DNA of 64,000 nt. Source: Oscillospiraceae bacterium (GTDB lineage Bacteria; Bacillota; Clostridia; Oscillospirales; Oscillospiraceae). The stretch spans positions 55,191 through 119,190 of the forward strand of contig JAAWPV010000002.1 of assembly GCA_022800215.1 (NCBI GenBank), read 5' to 3'. This document shows positions 50,554 to 58,113 of this stretch, piece after piece (the first letter of the stretch is position 1; each line of letters begins with the position of its first letter). The notes below the pieces were generated by a model. The model was given only the letters and a program-made list of their open reading frames with translations, searched no databases and was not told the DNA's origin. Both the position numbers and the translations under genes were made by a program.

Positions 50554-51594
50554 ATGAGAAAAATACTGTCCAATCAGGAGATTTCCTCCCTCTGTTTGGA
50601 GCTTTCCATGCTGCTCCATGCCGGTGTGATGGTGGGAGACGCGCTGACTTTGCTCAGTGAGGAAAGTGATAAAGAATACCGGGATATGCTTGAGACTATG
50701 GCCCGGAAGGTGGACGACGGTGCTTCCCTGGCTTCTGTGCTGCGGGACACCGGCCGGTTCCCCGTCTATGTCTGCGGCCTTGTGGAGGTGGGCGAAACTG
50801 CGGGCCGGACCGAAGAAGCCCTGGCCGCCCTGGCCGCCTACTACGAAAGCCGGGTCCGTACTGACCGCCGGACTAAGAGCGCCCTTCTGTACCCTGCGGT
50901 GATGCTGGTTTTGATGCTGGTGGTCATCGGTGTGCTTTTGGTGAAGGTGCTGCCCATTTTTGACGGCGTCTATACCTCTCTGGGCGGACGGCTCACCGGT
51001 GTGGCTGGTGGTCTGCTTTTGCTGGGCCGGGGGCTCAGCACTGTTATGCCTGTGCTGTGGGGAGTCCTCATTCTGGCGGTCCTGTTTTTGGTGGGCTTCA
51101 CTGCTGCCGATGGTTTCCGGGAAAAGGTCATGGTCTTCTGGCGGAAGTGCTTTGGTGATAAGGGCGTCAGCCGGAAGCTGAACGACGCCCGTCTGGCCCA
51201 GGCCCTTGCCATGGGGATGGCCAGCGGCCTTTTGATTGAGGAAGCTCTGGCACTTAGCGTCGGTCTTCTGGAGGATGCTCCCGGGGCCAAGGCCCGGTGC
51301 GTGGATTGCCAGAGCCGGATGGAGAACGGCTCTGCTATGGGGGAGGCTATGAAGGGCAGCGGCCTGTTCCCGGCCAGCGCCTGCCGGCTTCTGGAGCTTG
51401 GCCAGCGCAGCGGCTCCGCAGACACCACTATGGCCAAGATCGCGGTTGATCTGGAGGAGGAGGGCGAAGCTGCCCTGGAGGAAGTGGTGAGCCGTGTGGA
51501 GCCGGCGTTGGTCCTGGTCTGCTCGGTACTGGTAGGTCTTATTCTCCTCTCGGTGATGCTGCCGCTCATGAACATCATGTCGGCCATCGGGTAA
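50554..51594 (+). CDS. GspF/PilC-type inner-membrane platform protein
   Basis: The ATG at 50554 (MRKILSNQEISSLCLELSML) follows GGGGGAT and gives 346 residues. Two T2SSF repeats are seen: 'ELSMLLHAGVMVGDALTLL' with 'GLVEVGETAGRTEEALAALAAYYE', and 'ARLAQALAMGMASGLLIEEAL' with 'LELGQRSGSADTTMAKIA'. Membrane segments lie near 113-137, 150-185 and at the C-terminus. Such proteins anchor pilus or type II secretion assembly. Length is slightly below PilC (about 400). First gene of the filament operon. Confidence 0.9.
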   Translation: MRKILSNQEISSLCLELSMLLHAGVMVGDALTLLSEESDKEYRDMLETMARKVDDGASLASVLRDTGRFPVYVCGLVEVGETAGRTEEALAALAAYYESRVRTDRRTKSALLYPAVMLVLMLVVIGVLLVKVLPIFDGVYTSLGGRLTGVAGGLLLLGRGLSTVMPVLWGVLILAVLFLVGFTAADGFREKVMVFWRKCFGDKGVSRKLNDARLAQALAMGMASGLLIEEALALSVGLLEDAPGAKARCVDCQSRMENGSAMGEAMKGSGLFPASACRLLELGQRSGSADTTMAKIAVDLEEEGEAALEEVVSRVEPALVLVCSVLVGLILLSVMLPLMNIMSAIG

Positions 51595-51598
51595 TGCC

Positions 51599-51916
51599 AT
51601 GAAAAGAAGAAAATCGCCTTGGGCCAGTGCACTCCAAAGCCTCTTGATGCCGGTGGCGGCTCTGGCTCTACTGCTCTGTTTTACGATTGCCATCGGCAAC
51701 ATGGAGGATGGACGGAATGCTGAAAGCCTTCGCCAGCTGGAAGAGGCCATTCACCGCAGTTGTATAGCCTGCTATGCCACTGAAGGGATTTACCCTCCTG
51801 ATATTGCCTACTTGCAGGACCGCTACGGTCTTCAGGTAGATGAGGAGCATTACATTGTGCATTACGAAATTTTTGCGCCCAACATGATGCCTGACGTCAC
51901 AGTATTGGAAAAGTAA
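51599..51916 (+). CDS. Pilin-like single-TM protein
   Basis: The 105-residue product has a basic N-terminus, one hydrophobic helix (about 12-32) and a short extracytoplasmic domain with two cysteines ('RSCIACYATEGIYPPDIAYLQDRYGLQV'). The EGIYPPDI pattern resembles the 'G.YP..L' turn of GspG-type pseudopilins and type IV pilins. There is no classical G-F-x4-E prepilin peptidase site. It is the best candidate for the main filament subunit, by position and pattern only. Confidence 0.65.
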   Translation: MKRRKSPWASALQSLLMPVAALALLLCFTIAIGNMEDGRNAESLRQLEEAIHRSCIACYATEGIYPPDIAYLQDRYGLQVDEEHYIVHYEIFAPNMMPDVTVLEK

Positions 51917-51919
51917 AAC

Positions 51920-52408
51920 ATGAAAAAGAAAGCCGATGCTATAAAACATCATATGGATACCTTGGCGGCACTGCTGCTGTTCGGGGTTTTTGCGGTGTGC
52001 GTGCTGGCGGTCCTGCTGACCGGCGCGGACGCCTATCGGCGGCTGACGGAGCGGGACCGGGAGGCCTATGACCGCCGCTCCTGCGTCCAGTACATCGCCA
52101 CCCGAGTCCGCCAGTCCGATGCCGCCGGAGGCATTGGGGTGGAGCCCTTCGGCGACACCACGGCCCTGGTGCTTGGAGAGGGCGATTTTGTCACCCGTGT
52201 ATACTGCTATGAGGGCTATATTATGGAGCTGTACTGTGCCGCCGGTGACACGGAGCTGACCCCCCGGGATGGGGAACGGGTCATGGAGGCCGACTCCATG
52301 GATGCCTACCTGACGGACGGGCTTTTACAGATCATAGTGGTGGATCCCAACTATCAGTATGACTCCATGGTCCTGTCCCTGCGCAGCGGAGAGGGGGGAG
52401 CGGCATGA
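51920..52408 (+). CDS. DUF4860-like pseudopilin-type protein
   Basis: The 162-residue product has one helix (about 15-36) after a basic start (MKKKADAIKHHMDTLAALLL), followed by 'DREAYDRRSCVQYIATRVRQSDAAGGIGVEPFGDTTALVLGEGDFVTRVYCYEGYI', which fits the DUF4860 family found in Clostridia pilus-like loci. No clear prepilin cleavage motif. It overlaps the next gene by 4 bp. Confidence 0.7.
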   Translation: MKKKADAIKHHMDTLAALLLFGVFAVCVLAVLLTGADAYRRLTERDREAYDRRSCVQYIATRVRQSDAAGGIGVEPFGDTTALVLGEGDFVTRVYCYEGYIMELYCAAGDTELTPRDGERVMEADSMDAYLTDGLLQIIVVDPNYQYDSMVLSLRSGEGGAA

Positions 52409-52872
52409 AAAGCAAAGCGCCCCTTTCCTTGATGGAACAGATGGTGATGCTGCTGGTATTCGCCCTGGCCGCCGCCCTGTGCCTCCAGACTTTTGTAAAA
52501 AGTGACCGGATCTCCCGGGAGAGTGAAGCTCGGGACCGGGCGGCATTGCTGTGCCAGTCGGTGGCCGAGGCCGTCCGCCATAACGGCGGGGACCTGGAGG
52601 CAGCCATGACCCAGGTCAATGGGCGTGAACCCTTCCAGCGGGAGGGGTTCGGCTGGTTCGCGGGCTATGATGAAAGCTGGGTGCTTCTGGACGAGGGAAC
52701 TGTGGACAGACCTCAGCACAGCAGCTATACCCTCCGGATCATGGAGCTGGACAGCGGCCTGGAGGGCCTGGGTAAAGCCAATGTGGAAGCTTTTGCCTGG
52801 AACGGCGGGACCATGGAGTCTCTCTTTGCCATTGAAGTCTCCTGGCAGAAGGGGGTGGGCGGTCATGGCTAA
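52405..52872 (+). CDS. Pseudopilin-like single-TM protein
   Basis: The 155-residue product starts MKSKAPLSLMEQMVMLLVFA. LSLMEQ followed by a hydrophobic helix (about 12-28) imitates the mature pilin start with Glu at position 5, but the residue before the putative cleavage is Pro, not Gly. The rest is an exported beta-rich domain. Overlaps both neighbours (4 and 8 bp). Confidence 0.65.
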   Translation: MKSKAPLSLMEQMVMLLVFALAAALCLQTFVKSDRISRESEARDRAALLCQSVAEAVRHNGGDLEAAMTQVNGREPFQREGFGWFAGYDESWVLLDEGTVDRPQHSSYTLRIMELDSGLEGLGKANVEAFAWNGGTMESLFAIEVSWQKGVGGHG

Positions 52873-53281
52873 AAAGGACAAAGGTTCCTTCGCCCCTCCG
52901 GCCCTGGGAGGCATCTCCCTGTTGGTGGTCTTCGCAGTCCTCTGTCTGACGGTATTTGCCCTTCTGAGCCTCAGTACCGTCCGGGCTGATGAACGGCTCA
53001 GCGACGCTTCTGCCCAGGCGGTGAAGAACTATTATGCCGCCGACTGCAAGGCCCAGGAGCTCCTGGCCCGGCTCCGGTTCGGGGAGACTCCGGAGGAGGT
53101 CTGGACTGACGGTAGTCTCTGTGGCTATACGATACCCATTTCGGATACCCAAGAGCTTCAAGTGGAGGTGGAGATCCGGACCACGAACGATTATACCATC
53201 CTCCGCTGGCAGGCAGTGCCCATTGGGGAGTGGGGGTTGGATGAGGGTCTGGACCTTTGGGACGGCGAAACACTTTTTTAA
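52865..53281 (+). CDS. Pseudopilin/PilX-like single-TM protein
   Basis: From the ATG at 52865 (MAKKDKGSFAPPALGGISLL) the product has 138 residues with a helix at about 14-38 and 'RLSDASAQAVKNYYAADCKAQELLARLR', a pattern like the amphipathic helix of PilX/GspK-type minor pilins. The ORF-track frame begins much too early. Overlaps the upstream gene by 8 bp; a 39-bp gap leads to the ATPase gene. Confidence 0.65.
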   Translation: MAKKDKGSFAPPALGGISLLVVFAVLCLTVFALLSLSTVRADERLSDASAQAVKNYYAADCKAQELLARLRFGETPEEVWTDGSLCGYTIPISDTQELQVEVEIRTTNDYTILRWQAVPIGEWGLDEGLDLWDGETLF

Positions 53282-53320
53282 GAGAGAACAACGATACTTT
53301 TTAGAGAGAAGGAACCTGAT

Positions 53321-54379
53321 ATGGCACAACTTCTGGATTATTTGAAGCAAGCGGTGGCGGACGGTGCCTCTGACCTTTTCATCGTTGCCGGCGGTCCGGT
53401 GAGCGAGAAGCTGGATAAGCGGCTGCGGCCCATCAGTGGGGAGAGGGTCTATCCGCAGGAGACCAGCCAGCTCATCGCTGAGCTTTACGGCCAGGCCGGC
53501 CGGCCTATGGAGCCGTTCCTGAAGCGGGGGGATGATGACTTTTCCTTTTCAGTGCCCGGTCTGGCCCGGTTCCGGGTGAATGCTTACCGTCAGCGGGGCT
53601 CTTTGGCTGCGGTGGTCCGGGTGGTGGCCTTTGATATTCCCGACTATCTGGAGCTGGGGATCCCCAGCGACGTGCTGGATCTGGCTGACGTACAGCACGG
53701 TATGATCCTGGTCACCGGCACGGCGGGCAGCGGAAAATCTACCACCCAGGCCTGTATCATCGACCGGATCAACCGGACGAGGGAGTGCCACATCATCACC
53801 CTGGAGGATCCCATTGAATACCTCCACCGGAACCAGCGAAGCATTGTCTCCCAGCGTGAGATTGCCATTGATACCGAGGGGCACCTTTCCGCTCTTCGGG
53901 CCTGTCTCCGCCAGGCCCCGGATGTGATCCTTCTGGGGGAGATGCGGGATCATGAGACCATCCGTACCGCCATGACCGCTGCCGAGACGGGCCATTTGCT
54001 CATCGCCACCCTTCACACCAAGGGAACGGTGAACACCATCGACCGGATCGTGGATTCCTTCCCCAGCGCCCAGCAGGGCCAGGTCCGGGTGCAGCTGAGT
54101 ATGGTGCTTCATACAGTGGTGTCCCAGCAGCTTCTGCCCAGCACCAGCGGCGGACTGGTGCCCGCCTTTGAGATCATGCATATGAACAGTGCCATCCGCA
54201 GCATGATCCGGGAGAGCAAAACCCACCAGATCGACTCCGCCATTGTGGCCGGCAGCGGTGAGGGCATGATCACGATGGAGCAGTCCATCCTGAACCTGTA
54301 CCGGGCGGGGGAGATCACTGCGGAAACCGCCCTCAGTTACTCCGACAACCCGGATCAGCTTCGGCGCCATATGCGGTAA
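53321..54379 (+). CDS. PilT-like type IV filament ATPase
   Basis: The 352-residue protein is a secretion ATPase of the PilT group: 'GASDLFIVAGGPVSEKLDKRLRPI' (N2D region), Walker A GTAGSGKST (about 132), 'ITLEDPIEYLH' (Asp box), Walker B VILLGEMRD (about 201) and the His box ATLHT (about 229). PilT normally powers retraction; here it is the only ATPase in the operon and might power both directions. Last gene of the operon; no hairpin terminator is evident directly after it. Confidence 0.92.
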   Translation: MAQLLDYLKQAVADGASDLFIVAGGPVSEKLDKRLRPISGERVYPQETSQLIAELYGQAGRPMEPFLKRGDDDFSFSVPGLARFRVNAYRQRGSLAAVVRVVAFDIPDYLELGIPSDVLDLADVQHGMILVTGTAGSGKSTTQACIIDRINRTRECHIITLEDPIEYLHRNQRSIVSQREIAIDTEGHLSALRACLRQAPDVILLGEMRDHETIRTAMTAAETGHLLIATLHTKGTVNTIDRIVDSFPSAQQGQVRVQLSMVLHTVVSQQLLPSTSGGLVPAFEIMHMNSAIRSMIRESKTHQIDSAIVAGSGEGMITMEQSILNLYRAGEITAETALSYSDNPDQLRRHMR

Positions 54380-54477
54380 TGTACAAGCTGCACAAAAATG
54401 AAACGAAAAATTTATGAAAAATCACAACAAGCTTTTGAAAGAAAAAGTGGAAAATGTAACCGGTTTTGTAACCGACG

Positions 54478-54610
54478 TATGTTATAATAGCTTATAACCG
54501 CCGCACAAAGTGCCGATTATAGCTATTGCAACAATAGCAAAACCAGCTACGCTGGTTTTGCCGCGAAAGCGGCGCAAGTTGCTTTGCAACTTGTAGCTAT
54601 GTTATAATAG
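54478..54610 (+). repeat. Hairpin-rich repeat flanked by TATGTTATAATAG direct repeats
   Basis: The 13-mer TATGTTATAATAG occurs at 54478-54490 and 54598-54610. Between them lie four consecutive hairpins: GCTATTG/CAATAGC (54522-54538), GCAAAACCAGC/GCTGGTTTTGC (54537-54561), GCCGC/GCGGC with a GAAA loop (54560-54573) and CAAGTTGC/GCAACTTG (54575-54593). ATTATAGCTA at the left end is mirrored by TAGCTAT...ATAAT at the right. It resembles a MITE or REP-type mobile repeat that brings TATAAT boxes. The rest of 54380-54640 is AT-rich and has no gene. Confidence 0.7.
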
Positions 54611-54640
54611 GCGCAGAATATAAGAAGGGAGGCGGCTGAG

Positions 54641-55069
54641 ATGCAGGAACGGATCCGTGGAAACGAATACCGCACCACAGTGGTCTGTGTGGATTCCTAT
54701 CACCGGGGTATTCCGGTGGGGCGCTTTTATAATCCCAGCTGCAAGGAAGGAAAAAGCTTTGAGAGCTTAAGTCAGCTTCTTGTCAGAATGGAGGACATGC
54801 TGGACGACATGAAGTTCCCCCAGTCCTTCACAATGGCCAGGACCTTCGGTTCCTCTGTCTCCATTGGGACTGAGGGGACCTCCGGACAGGGTCAGAAGCA
54901 GAGCGGGCAGTTGGCTACCTTCGCGGTGCGGGTCCTTTTCCGGCAGAACGCCAGCTGGCAGGGTGAGGTCACCTGGCTGGAAGGCAAGCGGGAGGAGAGC
55001 TTCCGCAGCGTGCTGGAGTTGATCCTGTTGATGGACGGCGCCTTGCAGGAGAGCATGGGGACCAACTGA
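54641..55069 (+). CDS. Conserved protein of unknown function
   Basis: The ATG at 54641 follows GGGAGGCGG. The 142-residue soluble protein alternates strands and helices ('EYRTTVVCVDSYHRGIPVGRFYNP', 'FESLSQLLVRMEDMLDDMKFPQSF', 'ATFAVRVLFRQNASWQGEVTWLEG'). I do not recognise the family. The -10 box from the upstream repeat (TATAAT at 54603) with TTGCTT 18 bp before it could drive this gene. A terminator follows. Confidence 0.75.
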   Translation: MQERIRGNEYRTTVVCVDSYHRGIPVGRFYNPSCKEGKSFESLSQLLVRMEDMLDDMKFPQSFTMARTFGSSVSIGTEGTSGQGQKQSGQLATFAVRVLFRQNASWQGEVTWLEGKREESFRSVLELILLMDGALQESMGTN

Positions 55070-55082
55070 GAAAGAAACCGAG

Positions 55083-55110
55083 AAAGGCCCGGACTTGCGT
55101 CCGGGCCTTT
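55083..55110 (+). terminator. Terminator of the gene at 54641-55069
   Basis: AAAGGCCCGGAC and GTCCGGGCCTTT around TTGC, followed by GTTTG. Confidence 0.88.
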
Positions 55111-55154
55111 GTTTGTAACAAATAGAAGTGAGAACGGAACGAGACAAGCCTCGT

Positions 55155-55183
55155 TTGCATTTTTCCTCCTGCTGTGCTATCAT
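55155..55183 (+). promoter_or_regulatory. Promoter of the first esterase gene
   Basis: TTGCAT, 17 bp and TATCAT, about 40 bp upstream of the start. Confidence 0.55.
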
Positions 55184-55222
55184 GTCAGTGTAGAAAATGG
55201 AACAATAGGAGTGACCTGCCCC

Positions 55223-55990
55223 ATGTTGGAAACTTGGACTCTGACTATTCCGGCGCTCACCGGAGATACCCCCCGCCGGGCCTATTGCTATGTGCCTGAT
55301 TTCTGGAAGGAGAATCAAAACCTCCGCTACCCGGTCCTCTATATGTTCGACGGGCACAACCTGTTTTTCGATGACCACGCCACCTACGGAAAAAGCTGGG
55401 GCATGGGGGAGTACCTGGAGGAGAACGGGATCCCCCTCATGGTGGCGGCGGTGGAGTGCAACCACAGCCCCGACGGCGGCCGGCTGAAGGAATACTGCCC
55501 CTTTACCTGCGACCTGCCTACCTTCGGCCATATTCGGGGCCGGGGTAAGACCACCATGGACTGGATGACGGAGGAGTTCAAGCCCCTCATCGACCGGGAG
55601 TTCCCCACCCTGCCTGACCGGAAGCACACCTTCATCGCAGGAAGCTCCATGGGAGGGCTTATGAGCCTTTACGCCGTGACCCGATACAATAAGGTGTTCT
55701 CCCGGGCAGCCGCCCTGTCTCCCTCCATATGGTTCGGCGGGGAGAAGCTGGACAAGATTCTCCGCTCTGCCCGGATCCAGCCCGACACGGTGGTCTATAT
55801 GGATTACGGCGCCCGGGAGCTGGGCTTTCATCCGGGGACGACGGCCCGGTTCAGTGAGGTGGCCTCCATTTTGCTGGAGCGGAAGGTGGACCTGACCGCC
55901 CGGATCGTGCCCAATGGCAACCACAACGAGGCAAGCTGGGAGAAACAGATCCCCTTCTTTATGAACACTCTGCTTTATGAATTGGAATAA
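55223..55990 (+). CDS. Alpha/beta-hydrolase (esterase D/Fes-like family)
   Basis: The ATG at 55223 (MLETWTLTIPALTGDTPRRA) follows GGAGTGA and gives 255 residues. It has 'YPVLYMFDGHNLFFD', the nucleophile elbow GSSMGGLMSLYA and a late His in NGNHNEASWEKQIPF, as in the PF00756 esterase family. No signal peptide. Substrate unknown. A second hydrolase and an ATP-grasp gene follow in the same direction. Confidence 0.9.
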   Translation: MLETWTLTIPALTGDTPRRAYCYVPDFWKENQNLRYPVLYMFDGHNLFFDDHATYGKSWGMGEYLEENGIPLMVAAVECNHSPDGGRLKEYCPFTCDLPTFGHIRGRGKTTMDWMTEEFKPLIDREFPTLPDRKHTFIAGSSMGGLMSLYAVTRYNKVFSRAAALSPSIWFGGEKLDKILRSARIQPDTVVYMDYGARELGFHPGTTARFSEVASILLERKVDLTARIVPNGNHNEASWEKQIPFFMNTLLYELE

Positions 55991-56024
55991 AGAACAGCCG
56001 GGTCAATGACCCGGCTGTTCTTTC
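55990..56024 (+). terminator. Terminator of the first esterase gene
   Basis: GAACAGCCGGGT and ACCCGGCTGTTC around CAATG, followed by TTTCCTTGTT. Confidence 0.85.
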
Positions 56025-56028
56025 CTTG

Positions 56029-56057
56029 TTGACTTTTTTGCTTTGCTGTGCTAAACT
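56029..56057 (+). promoter_or_regulatory. Promoter of the second hydrolase and ATP-grasp genes
   Basis: TTGACT, 17 bp and TAAACT, directly behind the preceding terminator. Confidence 0.6.
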
Positions 56058-56092
56058 GTTAAAAACTTTTCCCGAAGGGAAGAAACAGGCCC

Positions 56093-56851
56093 ATGGAGAC
56101 ACAGTATTATAAAGTGTACAGCCCTGCCCTGGGCCGGGACATGGAGTGCAAGCGCTACGGCCACGCCGGCCGGCCGGTGCTCTACATCCCCTGTCAGAAC
56201 GGCCGCTTTTTCGACTTTGAGGATTTCCACATGGCGGACGCCCTGGCCCCCTGGATCGAGTCGGGGCAGATGATGCTCTTTTCCATCGACACCATGGACG
56301 CCGAAAGCTGGTCGGACAAGGGGGGCGACCCATATTGGCGCATCCGCCGGTATGAGCAGTGGATCGACTACATCACCCGGGAGATGGTGCCCTTCATCCG
56401 GGCGGAGGCCAATGGACACAACGGCTGGGAGGGGTATCCCGGCATCATCGCCTTCGGCTGCAGCCTGGGGGCTACCCACGCCGCAAACCTCTATCTCCGC
56501 TTTCCTGACCTCTTTGACGGTCTGCTGGCCCTCAGCGGGGTCTATACGGTGGACTTCGGTTTTGACGGCTACATGGACGAGGCGGCCTACCGAAATTCCC
56601 CCGTCCATTATCTGGCGGACATGCCGGCGGACCATCCTTTCATCGGACAGTACAACGCCCACCGGGGAGTCATCTGCGTGGGACAGGGGGACTGGGAGCT
56701 CCCCGAGACCACCTTCCGTATGGCGGAGATCTGCCGGGAGAAGGGCATCGGGCTCTGGGTGGATATCTGGGGCTATGACGTGAAGCATGACTGGGACTGG
56801 TGGTACAAGCAGGCGGCCTACTTTGTGCCCTATCTGTTGGGGCAATGCTGA
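56093..56851 (+). CDS. Alpha/beta-hydrolase family protein (esterase-like)
   Basis: The 252-residue product shows 'AGRPVLYIPCQNGRFFDFED', a nucleophile elbow FGCSLGATHAANLYLRFP, an acid region and a C-terminal His in VKHDWDWWYKQAAYFVPYLL. It is a distant relative of the preceding esterase and has no signal peptide. The ATG lies after AAGGGAAG. 19 bp separate it from the ATP-grasp gene, so they are probably cotranscribed. Confidence 0.85.
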   Translation: METQYYKVYSPALGRDMECKRYGHAGRPVLYIPCQNGRFFDFEDFHMADALAPWIESGQMMLFSIDTMDAESWSDKGGDPYWRIRRYEQWIDYITREMVPFIRAEANGHNGWEGYPGIIAFGCSLGATHAANLYLRFPDLFDGLLALSGVYTVDFGFDGYMDEAAYRNSPVHYLADMPADHPFIGQYNAHRGVICVGQGDWELPETTFRMAEICREKGIGLWVDIWGYDVKHDWDWWYKQAAYFVPYLLGQC

Positions 56852-56870
56852 CAGAGAAAGAAGCGGTAAA

Positions 56871-58067
56871 ATGAAAAACGTGGTTTTTATTTCCCCCAAT
56901 TTTCCCACCAATTACTGGCAGTTCTGCCGGGAATTGAAAAACAACGGCATGAACGTGCTGGGCATTGGGGACGCCCCCTATGATAAGCTGATGCCTGAGC
57001 TGCGGGACAGCCTCACCGAGTACTACAAGGTGGACACCCTGGAGGACTACGACCAGGTTTACCGGGCGGTGGGTTACTTTATTTTCCGCTACGGCCGCAT
57101 CGACTGGCTGGAGTCCAACAACGAGTACTGGCTGGAGCGGGACGCCCGGCTGCGCACCGATTTCCATATCACTTCCGGCTTCCAGACGGAGGACATGCCC
57201 CGGATCAAGTACAAGTCCCGGATGAAGGAGTATTATGAGAAGGTGGGCATCCCCACCGCCCGGTATCACCTGGTGGACGACGAGGCGGGCTGCAAGGCCT
57301 TTATCAAGGAGGTGGGCTTCCCCGTGGTGGTGAAGCCGGACAACGGGGTGGGCGCCTCCCATACATACAAGCTCTCCAGCGACGGGGAGCTGAAGGATTT
57401 TCTGGAAAACAAGCGGGAGCTGGAGATATCCTACATTATGGAGGAATTCGTCCACGCCGAGGTGAACTCCTACGACGCCATCATCGACTCCCGGGGGGAG
57501 CCCATGTTCGAGACGGGCAACGTGACCCCCATGTCCATCATGGATATCGTCAACGAGGAGGATAACTCCATCTACTACATCGTCAAGGACCTGCCCGCCG
57601 ATACCCGGAAGGCAGGCCGGGCTGCGGTGAAGAGTTTTGGGGTAAAGAGCCGCTTCGTCCATTTTGAGTTCTTCCGCCTGACCCAAGACCAGGAGGGCAT
57701 GGGCAAGAAGGGGGATGTGGTGGCCCTGGAGGTCAATATGCGCCCTTGCGGCGGGTTCAGCCCCGACATGATGAACTTTGCCAACGCCACCAATGTGTAT
57801 AAGATCTGGGCGGATATGATCGCCTTTGACTGCTCCACTATGCCTGATGGGGAGCACGCCTACTGCGCCTATGCCGGCCGCCGGGATGGGAAGGACTTTG
57901 TCCTGTCTCACAAGGAATTGCTGGAGAAGTACGCCGGCCAGCTCCGGATGGTGGAGCGGATCCCCGACGCCCTGGCGGGGGCCATGGCCAACCAGATGTA
58001 TGTGGCGGTCTTCCCCACCAAGAAGGCCATGGACCAATTCTATAAGGACGTTTTGAAGTGCCGCTGA
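56871..58067 (+). CDS. ATP-grasp ligase domain protein
   Basis: From the ATG at 56871 (MKNVVFISPNFPTNYWQFCR) the product has 398 residues. The ATP-grasp fold spans about 110-320: 'KSRMKEYYEKVGIPTARYHLV', 'VGFPVVVKPDNGVGASHTYKL', 'MEEFVHAEVNSYDAIID' and the metal-binding 'VVALEVNMRPCGGF'. Enzymes of this type join a carboxylate to an amine or thiol with ATP. Partner hydrolases upstream suggest it builds a product that they cleave or modify, but the compound is unknown. Confidence 0.9.
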   Translation: MKNVVFISPNFPTNYWQFCRELKNNGMNVLGIGDAPYDKLMPELRDSLTEYYKVDTLEDYDQVYRAVGYFIFRYGRIDWLESNNEYWLERDARLRTDFHITSGFQTEDMPRIKYKSRMKEYYEKVGIPTARYHLVDDEAGCKAFIKEVGFPVVVKPDNGVGASHTYKLSSDGELKDFLENKRELEISYIMEEFVHAEVNSYDAIIDSRGEPMFETGNVTPMSIMDIVNEEDNSIYYIVKDLPADTRKAGRAAVKSFGVKSRFVHFEFFRLTQDQEGMGKKGDVVALEVNMRPCGGFSPDMMNFANATNVYKIWADMIAFDCSTMPDGEHAYCAYAGRRDGKDFVLSHKELLEKYAGQLRMVERIPDALAGAMANQMYVAVFPTKKAMDQFYKDVLKCR

Positions 58068-58106
58068 AAAAAGAGGGCCGAGGTAGTAACCTCGGCCCTC
58101 TTTTTT
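58067..58106. terminator. Strong bidirectional terminator between the ATP-grasp and MATE genes
   Basis: AAAAAAGAGGGCCGAGGT and ACCTCGGCCCTCTTTTTT around AGTA, with T runs on both strands. Confidence 0.92.
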
Positions 58107-58113
58107 CCTTATA

